Part shown: positions 26,765-35,190 of the stretch, piece after piece
Numbering within the stretch: position 1 is the first letter of the stretch
Layout of the letters: each line of letters starts with the position of its first letter
Assembly: GCA_965279085.1 (NCBI GenBank)
Contig: OZ257149.1
Location: forward strand, 2,232,001 to 2,296,000
Length of the DNA: 64,000 bases
From: UBA7672 sp965279085
GTDB lineage: Bacteria > Pseudomonadota > Alphaproteobacteria > Caulobacterales > Hyphomonadaceae
Direction of reading: 5' to 3'
Program-made: the position numbers and the translations under genes
The notes under the pieces: model-generated
Database searches by the model: none
Told to the model about the DNA's origin: nothing
The model's input: the letters and a program-made list of their open reading frames with translations, nothing else

Positions 26765-27204
26765 GCGATCCCGTCCTGGACCGGATCGGGGAAGCGCTCG
26801 CGCTGTTCAACACAGGCCGGCGCGCGGAAGCACGCGAGGCGTTCACGACCATCTGGGCCGAGATCGAGACTGACGGCGATCCATTCCATCAGTGCGTGCT
26901 GAGCCACTACATGGCGGATGCGCAGGATGAGCCCGCCGACGAGCTGATGTGGGACCGCCGCGCGCTGGCGGCAGCCGACCGCATTGCCAAACAAAGACCG
27001 GACACGTCCGGCCTAAGCTTGCTGAGCCTGTACCCGTCCCTGCATCTCAATCTGGCGGATGTGATGCATCGCACTGGCGACCTCGACGGCGCACGAAGGC
27101 ACCTGCAGCTGGCGCAACAATCGAGCGATGCGCTGGCGGATGACGGCTATGGCCAGATGATCCGCGCGGGAATTGCGCGGCTGGCCGAACGCCTCGCCGG
27201 CTGA
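26761..27204 (+). CDS. Small TPR-like helical protein, translationally coupled to zapE
   Basis: The protein of 147 residues, beginning at GTG 26761, overlaps the zapE stop by four bases. It is all-helical, with repeats resembling tetratricopeptides (LDRIGEALALFNTGRRAEAR and HLNLADVMHRTGDLDGARRHL). It lacks a signal peptide and is cytosolic. A scaffold or adaptor role is plausible from the fold; no specific partner can be inferred beyond co-translation with ZapE. Confidence 0.72.
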   Translation: MSDPVLDRIGEALALFNTGRRAEAREAFTTIWAEIETDGDPFHQCVLSHYMADAQDEPADELMWDRRALAAADRIAKQRPDTSGLSLLSLYPSLHLNLADVMHRTGDLDGARRHLQLAQQSSDALADDGYGQMIRAGIARLAERLAG

Positions 27205-27298
27205 TTTGTAGCAAGCAAGGTTCCCGGCTTTTCTGTCTTTCTTGCCGCGACGTGACAGATGGGCCGCAACCCGGACCTCGCATCGGCGTTGATTTACC

Positions 27299-27814
27299 AT
27301 GCCGCACAACATCCCCGCCTTTTTCGAGTCGTACGCCAACCTCTACAACCGGGCGCTTGCCGGAGAGAATGTGTTTGGCGAGATCATGAACCGGTTCTCG
27401 TCGCGCTTCATCGCAGCTGGGCCTGACGGCGTATCGACCGGCAAGCAGGGCGCTGCATTCAAGAGGATGCTGGCCAAGGGCTACAGCTTCTATCGCTCGA
27501 TCGGCACACAGAGGATGACGGCCAAACGTGTCGAGGCATCGCCGATCGACGCAAACCATTGCATCGCGAAGGTGTACTATACTGCGGAATACAGGAAACC
27601 CGATGGCTCTCCACTGAAGCTCGATTTCGACGTGACCTATTTGCTCGATGTATCGACCACGAAACCGAAGATCTTTGGCTTCATCGCGGGCGACGAAATG
27701 GCTCTCTATCGTCAGCACGGATTGATACCAGCGAAGAGCGAGGAACCCGCCCGTTCACGCCCGAAGCCGCGCCTCGATCATGATCGTCATTCCGAAAGAC
27801 AGCGGCTGCATTGA
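27299..27814 (+). CDS. NTF2/SnoaL-like protein of unknown function
   Basis: The protein of 171 residues has a start ATG 27299. An alpha/beta pattern (IPAFFESYANLYNRAL, then IAKVYYTAEYRK and LDFDVTYLLDV) fits a cone-shaped NTF2-like fold, and a basic, poorly conserved tail follows. No catalytic residues can be picked out. It sits alone between the zapE unit and mdh; no ribosome-binding site is obvious, which lowers confidence in the exact start. Confidence 0.6.
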   Translation: MPHNIPAFFESYANLYNRALAGENVFGEIMNRFSSRFIAAGPDGVSTGKQGAAFKRMLAKGYSFYRSIGTQRMTAKRVEASPIDANHCIAKVYYTAEYRKPDGSPLKLDFDVTYLLDVSTTKPKIFGFIAGDEMALYRQHGLIPAKSEEPARSRPKPRLDHDRHSERQRLH

Positions 27815-28087
27815 GCTGTTGGCGTTGGAGTCGCACCGCTGACGCCGCTGGGCGACTAGCCGAATCGGCCTGAGTCAACGCCGCATTGCCCCCCTGCCCG
27901 CCTTGCGCTAACGGTCCGGCGACATTTTTCCGGGGCGAGGATGTTCGGCTGGCTCAAGGGCAGGAGTAAGGACGCGGCCAAGCCGCAATCCTCCCCGCCA
28001 CCCGCGGCACGCGCCGAACCGCCAGCCTCGCCGACGAAACCCGTTTCACAACCCGCGCCTGCCGCACAACCTCCAGGAGACCTCCCC

Positions 28088-29056
28088 ATGGCCCGCAAGA
28101 AGATCGCCCTTATCGGCGCCGGCATGATCGGCGGCACGCTCGCCCACGTATGCTCGCGTGAAGAGCTTGGCGACATCGTGCTGGTCGACATGAAGGGCGG
28201 CATCGCAAAGGGCAAAGGTCTCGACATCGCTGAAGCCGCCGCCGTCTACGGCAAGGATGGCAAGCTCTCGGGCGGCTCGCTCGAGGAATACTCGGTCATC
28301 GCGGATTCGGACGTCGTGATCGTCACCGCCGGCGTGCCGCGCAAGCCGGGCATGAGCCGCGACGATCTGATCGGCATCAACCTCGGCGTCATGAAATCGG
28401 TCGGCGCCGCCATCAAGCAGCACTGCCCGAAAGCCTTCGTGATCTGCATCACCAACCCGCTGGATGCGATGGTGTGGGCGCTTCAGAAATTCTCGGGCCT
28501 TCCGGCGAGCCACGTTGTCGGCATGGCCGGCGTGCTCGACTCGGCCCGCTTCGCCTACTTCCTCTCCGAGAAGACCGGCATCTCGATCGAGGACGTGAAG
28601 GCCTGGACCCTCGGCGGCCATGGCGACGACATGGTGCCGATGGTGCGCCACTCCTCCATCGGCGGCGTGCCGCTGCCGGAGTGCATCAAGCAGGGCTTCT
28701 TCACGCAGGAAGAACTCGACGCGATGGTGAAGCGCACGCGTGGCGGCGGCGGCGAGATCGTCGCCCTGCTCGAAACCGGCTCGGCCTTCTATGCGCCGGC
28801 TGAATCGGCTGTCGCGATGGCCAAGTCGTACCTCAAGGACAAGAAGCGCGTGCTGCCGGTCGCCGCCAACCTCACCGGCCAGTATGGCGTCTCTGACCTC
28901 TATGTCGGCGTCCCCTGCGTGATCGGCGCCGGCGGCGTCGAGAAGATCGTGCAGTTCGAGCTCAACGCCGACGAGAAGGCGATGTTCGAGAAGTCGGTCG
29001 GCGCCGTCCGCGGCCTGCTCGACGCCTGCAAGAAGCTCGAGCCGTCGCTGGCGTAA
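28088..29056 (+). CDS. mdh: Malate dehydrogenase
   Basis: The NAD-dependent TCA-cycle enzyme has 322 residues. The NAD motif GAGMIGGTLAHV is at the N terminus and the substrate loop with GVPRKPGMSRDDL follows. The catalytic segment TLGGHGDDMVPMVRH contains the active-site His. This is the lactate-dehydrogenase-like MDH type usual in alphaproteobacteria. ATG 28088 with AGGAG ten bases upstream gives the standard length. The frame, however, stays open 147 bases further to an ATG at 27941, encoding a Pro/Ala-rich stretch that is discussed as a finding. A strong terminator follows. Confidence 0.96.
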   Translation: MARKKIALIGAGMIGGTLAHVCSREELGDIVLVDMKGGIAKGKGLDIAEAAAVYGKDGKLSGGSLEEYSVIADSDVVIVTAGVPRKPGMSRDDLIGINLGVMKSVGAAIKQHCPKAFVICITNPLDAMVWALQKFSGLPASHVVGMAGVLDSARFAYFLSEKTGISIEDVKAWTLGGHGDDMVPMVRHSSIGGVPLPECIKQGFFTQEELDAMVKRTRGGGGEIVALLETGSAFYAPAESAVAMAKSYLKDKKRVLPVAANLTGQYGVSDLYVGVPCVIGAGGVEKIVQFELNADEKAMFEKSVGAVRGLLDACKKLEPSLA

Positions 29057-29080
29057 GCTGCATCAACAGACAGACATGCG

Positions 29081-29109
29081 AACGCCTCCCCCACCGGGGA
29101 GGCGTTTTT
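29081..29109 (+). terminator. Intrinsic terminator after mdh
   Basis: A perfect 11-bp stem AACGCCTCCCC (29081-29091) pairs with 29096-29106 around a 4-base loop and runs into TTTTT (29105-29109), 25 bases after the mdh stop. Confidence 0.93.
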
Positions 29110-29206
29110 GCTTTCGGGCGTACCTTGGGCAGCTGGCTTAACCTGATGCGCTGGCGTCGGGATCGAGCGTCTGGCAGCCTCGCGACTCATATCGCAGGGG
29201 GATCCC

Positions 29207-29734
29207 ATGATTGTTCGTTTCGCACTCGCCGCGCTGGCGTTTGCCGGTAGCCAGCAAGCCCTCGCTCAAGGCGCGCCTGACCCGAAGCTGTGCAGCAGCA
29301 TCAACGGCATCCTTGAGAAGACCCCGACTGGCGCGTGGCCGGACAAGCCGAACGTGACGATGGAATGGGAGGGCGGATCGGCCCCCTGCGTGACAAAAGC
29401 AGGCGTGCTCGTCTGCTCCTTCTACGACCAGCAGATGGCATCGGCCGATCTCTGCAAGCTCTTCAAGGACGAGCCGGCAGAAGAGCAAGCACGCAACGTC
29501 GCCGGACGCACCTATGCGCAGGAGCGCGCAATCCCGGCGCTGCAGGCGTGCTTCGCCGAGTCAAACGCATCGAACTGGATCGTGCAGCAGCCCGATCGGG
29601 TCTCGCAGGGCTACACCATCATGCCGGCGGGCAAGCCCGCCTTCCACTATGGCGAAACCAACACGCGTCTCGAACTGGCCGGCAGCATCTGCGGCTTCAA
29701 CTCGCTCGGCTTCGAGTTCGATCCAGCGAAGTGA
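29207..29734 (+). CDS. Exported cysteine-containing protein of unknown function
   Basis: The protein of 175 residues has a signal peptide (MIVRFALAALAFAGSQQALA, cleavage before QGAP). The mature protein has six cysteines (LCSSIN, SAPCVTK, VLVCSF, DLCKLF, ALQACF, SICGF), compatible with three disulfides in the periplasm. No family is recognised. ATG 29207 has a purine-rich CAGGGGGA nine bases upstream. It converges on the FKBP lipoprotein gene, with three bases between the stops. Confidence 0.68.
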   Translation: MIVRFALAALAFAGSQQALAQGAPDPKLCSSINGILEKTPTGAWPDKPNVTMEWEGGSAPCVTKAGVLVCSFYDQQMASADLCKLFKDEPAEEQARNVAGRTYAQERAIPALQACFAESNASNWIVQQPDRVSQGYTIMPAGKPAFHYGETNTRLELAGSICGFNSLGFEFDPAK

Positions 29735-29737
29735 TCC

Positions 29738-30658
29738 CTACTCCACGCCCACCATCAGGATCTCGAACAGGAGATCCGAGTTGGGCGGGATCGCGCCAGG
29801 AGCGCCGCGCGCGCCGTAGCCGAGCTTCGACGGGATGAAGACCAGCCAGTGGTCGCCGGGCTTCATCAGGGTCAGCGCTTCGGAGAAGCCCGGCACGACA
29901 GCGGCAACCGGGAACGTCTCGGTGTCGCCGCGCTCGAAGGCCGAGTCGAACGCTTCGCCGCCTGCATTGAGGCGGCCTTCGTAGAAGACTTCGGCATCCT
30001 GTTCGCGCGTCGGCGGGACGCCGCCAGCAGCGCCGCTGGCGATCACGACATACTCGAGGCCCGAGCCCGTCTTCTTCACGTCCGGCCCGCTGCTGTTCCA
30101 TGGGGCGTATTTCGACCAGGCGGCGGCATTCGAGGGAGGAGGCGTCATGGAACCCTTCATTTCGATCTCGAAGACGAGATCACTGTTCGGCGGAATCTCG
30201 CCGCCCTGACCTTCCTCGCCATAACCCAGCTTGGACGGGATGAACACCAGCCAGGAATCGCCCGGCCGCATCTTGTTCAGCGCCTCCGCAAATCCCGGGA
30301 TTACCAGCGAGATCGGAAATTGCGCGACCTCGTTCCGCGCGAAGGATGAATCGAACGGCGCAGCGCCGCCCTGGTTGAGCCGGCCTTCGTAGTGGATTTC
30401 CGCGCGTGCGTTGGGACCCGGCAAGGCGCCGTCGGCGGGACCATTCTTCTGCACGACATATTCGAGACCTGTGCCGGTCTTCACGACTTCCTTGCCAGCG
30501 CTGTCCCACGGCACGTAGCGCGCCCACGCGTCGCTATCGACAGCGTTGTCGACCGCGACCGGCGTCTTGGGCGCGAACCAGCCGACGATACCATCGATCA
30601 CGCTGCACCCGGGCAGCATCAACAGGGCGGAAGCGGCGAGCACTGCACGAAGCATCAT
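29738..30658 (-). CDS. Lipoprotein with two tandem FKBP-type peptidyl-prolyl isomerase domains
   Basis: The protein of 306 residues starts at ATG 30658. MMLRAVLAASALLMLPGC is a lipobox signal (lipidated Cys18). Two homologous FKBP domains follow, each with an AEIHYEGRL/AEVFYEGRL strand, FDSSF/FDSAF, VIPGFAEAL/VVPGFSEAL, the WLVFIPSKLGYG box and a closing EIPPNSDLVFEIEM/AIPPNSDLLFEILM. It should assist folding of exported proteins at the periplasmic face of a membrane. Tandem FKBPs of this kind are less common than the single-domain FkpA/Mip dimers. The window's right edge carries a third, separate FKBP. Confidence 0.92.
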   Translation of the reverse strand: MMLRAVLAASALLMLPGCSVIDGIVGWFAPKTPVAVDNAVDSDAWARYVPWDSAGKEVVKTGTGLEYVVQKNGPADGALPGPNARAEIHYEGRLNQGGAAPFDSSFARNEVAQFPISLVIPGFAEALNKMRPGDSWLVFIPSKLGYGEEGQGGEIPPNSDLVFEIEMKGSMTPPPSNAAAWSKYAPWNSSGPDVKKTGSGLEYVVIASGAAGGVPPTREQDAEVFYEGRLNAGGEAFDSAFERGDTETFPVAAVVPGFSEALTLMKPGDHWLVFIPSKLGYGARGAPGAIPPNSDLLFEILMVGVE

Positions 30659-30767
30659 TGAGACCTCACTCTGACCGGCCTGCCATAAGATGTCTCGCGG
30701 CCCTCGTCGATCATGCTTGGCCGCGACAGGATGCTCGTGCAAAACGGCGCACGGGATGGAGACGCTC

Positions 30768-31337
30768 ATGACTTCGCGGCTGGACACGGTGATCGAGACG
30801 CCAAGGCTGATCCTGAAGGTGCCGAGCCTGAAGGAGTTCGAGCCATGGTGCGCCTACATGGCGGACGAAGAGGCCGCGCAATACATCGGCAAGGCGCAGC
30901 CGCCAGCCGTAGTCTGGAGGGGCATCTGCACGATCGCGGGCGCCTGGGCGCTGGAGGGCTTCGCCATGTTCTCGGTGTTCGAGAAGGCGACGGGTCGCTG
31001 GGTCGGACGGCTTGGGCCGTGGCAACCGCACGGATGGCCGGGACCGGAAGTCGGCTGGGGCGTGATCCGCGAGACGTGGGGCAAGGGATACGCGTTCGAG
31101 GGCTCGGTCGCCGCGATGGATTTCGCGGTCGATGTGCTGGGCTGGACCGACATTATCCACTCGATCCATCCGAACAACGTCAACTCACAGAAGCTGGCGA
31201 TACGGCTTGGCTCGGTGAATCGCGGACCGGGGCAGATGCCCCCGCCCTATCACAACGACCCGGTCGACATCTGGGGCCAGAGCGCGGCGCAATGGAAAGC
31301 GCAACGCGCGCAGATGTGGGCGAAGATCAACCGCTGA
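30768..31337 (+). CDS. GNAT-family N-acetyltransferase (RimJ/RimL-like)
   Basis: The protein of 189 residues starts at ATG 30768, with GGAG six bases upstream; longer in-frame starts at 30690 and 30756 overlap the promoter region of the divergent lipoprotein. The N terminus ETPRLILKVPSLKEFEPW and the acetyl-CoA region VGWGVIRETWGKGYAFEG followed by IIHSIHPNNVNSQKLAIRLG are typical of RimJ/RimL-type acetyltransferases. These modify ribosomal or other protein N termini, or small amines. The actual substrate is not known. Confidence 0.87.
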   Translation: MTSRLDTVIETPRLILKVPSLKEFEPWCAYMADEEAAQYIGKAQPPAVVWRGICTIAGAWALEGFAMFSVFEKATGRWVGRLGPWQPHGWPGPEVGWGVIRETWGKGYAFEGSVAAMDFAVDVLGWTDIIHSIHPNNVNSQKLAIRLGSVNRGPGQMPPPYHNDPVDIWGQSAAQWKAQRAQMWAKINR

Positions 31338-31962
31338 GGCCCGCGCCGCCATCCAGCTTGTAGGGATGGATGAAGCCTTCGGTCGCGTAGGTGCGCCCGC
31401 CCCAGTAGCCGCCGGGGATGTGCCAGACGCGCACCTCGCTCCAGTCGTTCGCCTCCGAGACGTCGATCACCGGCACGTTGATGCTGACCTCGCCATTGCG
31501 CATCCAGTTGGCGTGGTCGATGCGGATCAGGCGCGCGCCTGCGATGGCCTTCACCACCGCGACATGCCCGCGCGTTTCGTCCTTCCATCCGCGCAGGACC
31601 ATCACCGAGCCTTCGGCGGGACGGCCAGATCGCACATACTTGTTCTCAGCTTGTCGCCACCAGGTGACCGCATCGCCCCAGATCTGGATGCCTGAAAGGT
31701 TGCGCGCGTAGGGCACGCATTCCAGCGGCGTGACATCGCCGACCACCAAAGGCGCGTTGCCGCCATCGAACGGAATGCTGGTGAGATCGAGCTGCCGCGA
31801 TGGCGTGCGGAGCGGTGCGGGCGCTGTCGCGGCCATGGGCGGCGGCCGGGCGTGGCCATAGACGATCGGCGCGGGCCGGGAGCTGGCGCAGGCGGACGCG
31901 AGGATGGCGACACAACCGAACACGGCCGCCCTCACCCCGATTTTCCGCACATAGTTCGCCAT
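31327..31962 (-). CDS. CHAP-domain lipoprotein (putative peptidoglycan amidase)
   Basis: With ATG 31962 the protein has 211 residues and a lipoprotein signal (KIGVRAAVFGCVAILASAC, Cys25), then an Ala/Pro linker and a CHAP papain-like domain. The catalytic Cys82 is in ECVPYARNLSG, His133 in RGHVAVV and the third polar residue in IDHANW (149-152). CHAP amidases cleave peptide cross-links of the cell wall. Upstream starts at 32010 or 32175 are possible but lie within or near the upstream gene. Its tail overlaps the end of the convergent GNAT gene by 11 bases. Confidence 0.85.
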   Translation of the reverse strand: MANYVRKIGVRAAVFGCVAILASACASSRPAPIVYGHARPPPMAATAPAPLRTPSRQLDLTSIPFDGGNAPLVVGDVTPLECVPYARNLSGIQIWGDAVTWWRQAENKYVRSGRPAEGSVMVLRGWKDETRGHVAVVKAIAGARLIRIDHANWMRNGEVSINVPVIDVSEANDWSEVRVWHIPGGYWGGRTYATEGFIHPYKLDGGAGLSG

Positions 31963-32048
31963 GGAGCGGGAGGATGAACGCGGATTGATGACCGTCACAT
32001 GAACGGCCATCACCCAGCGCAGTCTAATGGTTTCGGAGTCGTTAGCGC

Positions 32049-33026
32049 CTAGGCCCGCAGCGCGCCGGTGAGGCGCTTCGAGATGATCTCGTCGGCCTCG
32101 CGCATGATACGGTCGATCAGCTCCTTCACCGTCGGCACGTCGTGAATCAGGCCAGCGACCATGCCGCAGCTCCATGCGCCCGCGTCCATGTCGCCGTCCT
32201 TCATGATCTTCGGGTAGACGCCCGCGACTTCCGCGATGATGTCTTCGAACTTGATGCCTGCGCCGAGCTGCTTTTCCTTCTCAAGGATCTTGGTCACGCC
32301 CGCATTGTTCAGCACCCGCTCCGTGTTGCGCAGCGGACGCATAACCAAACGCGTGTCCAGCTCGCTCGCCTTCACCAATGCATCCTTCACGTTCTGGTGG
32401 ATCGGCGCGTCCTTCGTGGCCATGAAGCGCGTGCCCATGTTCATGCCTTCCGCGCCCAGCGCCATCGCGGCGACGAGCGAGCGGCCATCGGCCATGCCGC
32501 CCGAAGCCACGAAGGGAATCTTCAGCTCCTCGGCCGCGCGAGGCAGCAGGATGAAGTTCGGCACATCGTCCTCGCCCGGGTGACCGCCGCACTCGAAGCC
32601 GTCGACGCTCACCGCATCGCAACCGATCGATTCAGCCTTCAGCGAATGGCGCACCGACGTGCATTTGTGGATTACCTTGACGCCGGCTTCCTTGAAGAAG
32701 GGCATTACCTGCGCGGGGTTGTTGCCGGCTGTCTCGACGATCTTGATGCCTTCCTCGATGATGGTGCGGACGAAACCCGGATAATCGGGCGGCGTCACCG
32801 ATGGCAGGAAGGTGAGGTTCACGCCGAACGGCTTCTTCGTCATCTCGCGGCAGCGGCGGATTTCCGCGCGCAGGCCTTCCGGCGTGCGCTGCGTCAGGCC
32901 GGTGATGATGCCGAGGCCACCCGCGTTGGACACGGCCGCCGCCATCTCGGCAAAGCCCACATAGTGCATCCCGCCCTGGATGATCGGGTGCTCGATGCCG
33001 AACAGCTCGGTGATGCGCGTCTTCAT
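32049..33026 (-). CDS. Nitronate monooxygenase / 2-nitropropane dioxygenase family FMN enzyme
   Basis: The TIM-barrel flavoprotein of 325 residues has the N-terminal ELFGIEHPIIQGGM strand. The phosphate-binding segments VSVDGFECGGHPGEDDV and VASGGMADGRSLVAAMALGA bind FMN, and GTRFMATKDAPIHQNVK follows. Family members oxidise alkyl nitronates or reduce quinones/enoyl groups. It lies in a minus-strand run with an acyl-CoA dehydrogenase and an acyl-CoA synthetase, so a role in fatty or aromatic acid catabolism is plausible. Confidence 0.88.
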   Translation of the reverse strand: MKTRITELFGIEHPIIQGGMHYVGFAEMAAAVSNAGGLGIITGLTQRTPEGLRAEIRRCREMTKKPFGVNLTFLPSVTPPDYPGFVRTIIEEGIKIVETAGNNPAQVMPFFKEAGVKVIHKCTSVRHSLKAESIGCDAVSVDGFECGGHPGEDDVPNFILLPRAAEELKIPFVASGGMADGRSLVAAMALGAEGMNMGTRFMATKDAPIHQNVKDALVKASELDTRLVMRPLRNTERVLNNAGVTKILEKEKQLGAGIKFEDIIAEVAGVYPKIMKDGDMDAGAWSCGMVAGLIHDVPTVKELIDRIMREADEIISKRLTGALRA

Positions 33027-33096
33027 GGGTTGTCCTCTCCGGTGCTGGATTTATCTGGAAAGGACGAGGAGAAAACCGTCAAGCCCGGTCGCGGCG

Positions 33097-33879
33097 TCAA
33101 CGCGTGCGATCGGCCAGCGGACGGTTGGGCTTGAAGTATTCGCGTGCTGCCGGAACGCTGACGATTTCGCGTTCCGGCCAGCGCAGCGCGGTGAGGCGTC
33201 CGCCAAAGCAGCAACCCGTGTCGAGGCACCAGGTGTTATTGACGGCCTGCACATCCGGCGCGGCGACATGGCCATAGACGATGGCCGGCTCGCCCGTGTG
33301 TTCCAGAGCCCAGTTGCGGCGGACAGGATAACCGTAGCCGTCCGTCTCTCCGCTGGTGTCACCATAGAGCGCGAAAGACCTCACCTTGCCGTTGGTGTGG
33401 CCTATCATGTCCACCTTGAGGCCCGCATGCACGACTACAAGCTTGCCCCCATCGAGCCAGAGATAGGGCGGCAGGTTGGCGATGAAGGCGCGCACCTTCG
33501 CGTGGAAAGCCGGAGACTCAGCAGCCATCTGGTCGGCGGATGCCTGCAGGCCATGGCTCAGCTTCACATTCGCGCCGCCGAGCCAGCGGGCGAACTTGTT
33601 GTCGTGATTGCCCTCGACGCAAAGCGCCGTGCCCTGCTCCACCATCGACATGACGATGCGCAGCACATCCGGCGTGCGAGGGCCCCGATCGTTGAGATCG
33701 CCCACGAAGATGAGCGTGCGACCGGGTGGCGGCGTGACGGTGACGTCCTTGCCTGACCACTGAACATCGTAGCCGAGCTTGTCGAGCAACGCCTCGAGTT
33801 CATCGGCGCAACCGTGGACATCGCCAACGATGTCGAACGGGCCGGTGAGGTCGCGGCGGTCGAAGTCCTTTGAGGCCAT
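33097..33879 (-). CDS. Calcineurin-like metallophosphoesterase (PrpE/ApaH-like)
   Basis: The protein of 260 residues has the metal-binding motifs GDVHG (Asp19/His21), GDLNDRGP and EGNHDNK, and later VVHAGLKVD and YGHVAAPD. These define a PPP-type/diadenosine tetraphosphatase-like phosphatase with a dinuclear metal site. The second motif reads GDLNDRGP where most relatives have GDLVDRGP. It may hydrolyse dinucleoside polyphosphates or protein phosphates. It is read between the acyl-CoA dehydrogenase and nitronate monooxygenase genes, with short gaps (31 and 70 bases). Confidence 0.88.
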   Translation of the reverse strand: MASKDFDRRDLTGPFDIVGDVHGCADELEALLDKLGYDVQWSGKDVTVTPPPGRTLIFVGDLNDRGPRTPDVLRIVMSMVEQGTALCVEGNHDNKFARWLGGANVKLSHGLQASADQMAAESPAFHAKVRAFIANLPPYLWLDGGKLVVVHAGLKVDMIGHTNGKVRSFALYGDTSGETDGYGYPVRRNWALEHTGEPAIVYGHVAAPDVQAVNNTWCLDTGCCFGGRLTALRWPEREIVSVPAAREYFKPNRPLADRTR

Positions 33880-33910
33880 GCTCGCTATATGGTGCGCATT
33901 CCCTCGCCTA

Positions 33911-35074
33911 TCAAAGCGTCCGCGCGATCAGGATCTTCATGATCTCGTTGGTGCCGCCGTAGATGCGCTGGATGCGGCTGTCGCGGTACATGCGGCTGAT
34001 GGGGAATTCATCCATGAAGCCGTAGCCGCCATAGAGCTGCAGGCAGCGGTCGATGATCTTGCCCTCGAGATCGGAGACCCAGTATTTCGCCATCGACGCG
34101 GTTGCCGCATCGAGCTTGCCAGCCAGGTGGACGCCGATGCAGTGGTTGACGAAGACGCGGGCGACGGTTGCCTCGGTCTTGCATTCGGCAAGCACGAACT
34201 GCGTGTTCTGGAAATCCATGATGGACTTGCCGAAGGCCTTGCGGTCCTTGACGTACTGGATCGTGAGTTCAAGCGCGCGCTCGATGGTGGCGATGCCCTG
34301 CACGGCGATGTTGAGACGCTCCTGCGGGAGCTGGCCCATCAGCTGGTAGAAGCCCTTGCCCTCTTCCGTGCCGATCAGGTTGTCGGCGGGGACTTTCACG
34401 TCATTGAAGAAGAGTTCGGACGTGTCCTGCGCGGGCTGGCCGAGCTTGTTGAGGTTGCGACCGCGCTCGAAGCCCTCGGCACCCTCGGTTTCGAGCATGA
34501 GAAGCGAGATGCCCTTGGAGCCCTGCGTCGGATCGGTCTTGGCGACAACGCAGATCAGGTTCGCCGTCTGGCCGTTGGTGATGAAGGTCTTGGAGCCGTT
34601 GATGACGTAGCCATTGCCGGACTTCTTGGCGGTGGTCTTCACACCCTGCAGGTCGGAGCCGGCGCCCGGTTCGGTCATGGCGATGGCGGAGATGAGTTCG
34701 CCGGACGCCATCTTCGGCAGCCAGCGCTTCTTCTGCTCCTCCGTGCCGTAGTGGAGGATGTAGGGCATGACGATCGCGTTGTGCAGCGAGGCGCCGAAAC
34801 CGTCGACGCCTTTCAGCCCGAGCTGTTCCATCAGGATGACTTCGTGGCGGTAATCGCCGCCCATGCCGCCGTATTCTTCCGGCGTGGAAATACCGAGCAG
34901 GCCGGCCTCGGCGGCTTCGGTCCACATGGCGCGTTCGACGACCTTGTCCTTGCGCCATTTCTCGACGCGTTCGGGCGGGGCGTTCTGTTCGAAGAAGCGT
35001 GCGACGCTATCCTCGAACATGCGGATTTCCTCTTCCGCCATGAAATCGGGACGTTCGACCTGGAGTACGGACAT
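33911..35074 (-). CDS. Acyl-CoA dehydrogenase
   Basis: The FAD enzyme of 387 residues is typical of the acyl-CoA dehydrogenase family. Signatures are the flavin/substrate segment IAMTEPGAGSDLQGVKTTA and the C-terminal LQLYGGYGFMDEFPISRMYRDSRIQ, ending in the usual RIYGGTNEIMKILIAR. It introduces the alpha-beta double bond in acyl-CoA and passes electrons to ETF. It follows the acyl-CoA synthetase gene on the same strand (116 bases), so activation and first oxidation of an acid are encoded side by side. Confidence 0.93.
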   Translation of the reverse strand: MSVLQVERPDFMAEEEIRMFEDSVARFFEQNAPPERVEKWRKDKVVERAMWTEAAEAGLLGISTPEEYGGMGGDYRHEVILMEQLGLKGVDGFGASLHNAIVMPYILHYGTEEQKKRWLPKMASGELISAIAMTEPGAGSDLQGVKTTAKKSGNGYVINGSKTFITNGQTANLICVVAKTDPTQGSKGISLLMLETEGAEGFERGRNLNKLGQPAQDTSELFFNDVKVPADNLIGTEEGKGFYQLMGQLPQERLNIAVQGIATIERALELTIQYVKDRKAFGKSIMDFQNTQFVLAECKTEATVARVFVNHCIGVHLAGKLDAATASMAKYWVSDLEGKIIDRCLQLYGGYGFMDEFPISRMYRDSRIQRIYGGTNEIMKILIARTL

Positions 35075-35190
35075 GGAGCTCCCCGCTCGGTGATAAGGCC
35101 TGCAAATACAGCGTTACGCGCGCGGCATCCTGCACAGGCAAAGCGCCCTGTCCAACCGGAACTTGTCGCAGGCTGCGCTTACGTCGCGTC

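Noticed and set aside
31963..32175. Longer start for the CHAP lipoprotein
   Set aside because: The upstream residues overlap the coding end of the nitronate monooxygenase gene and place the lipobox far from the N terminus.
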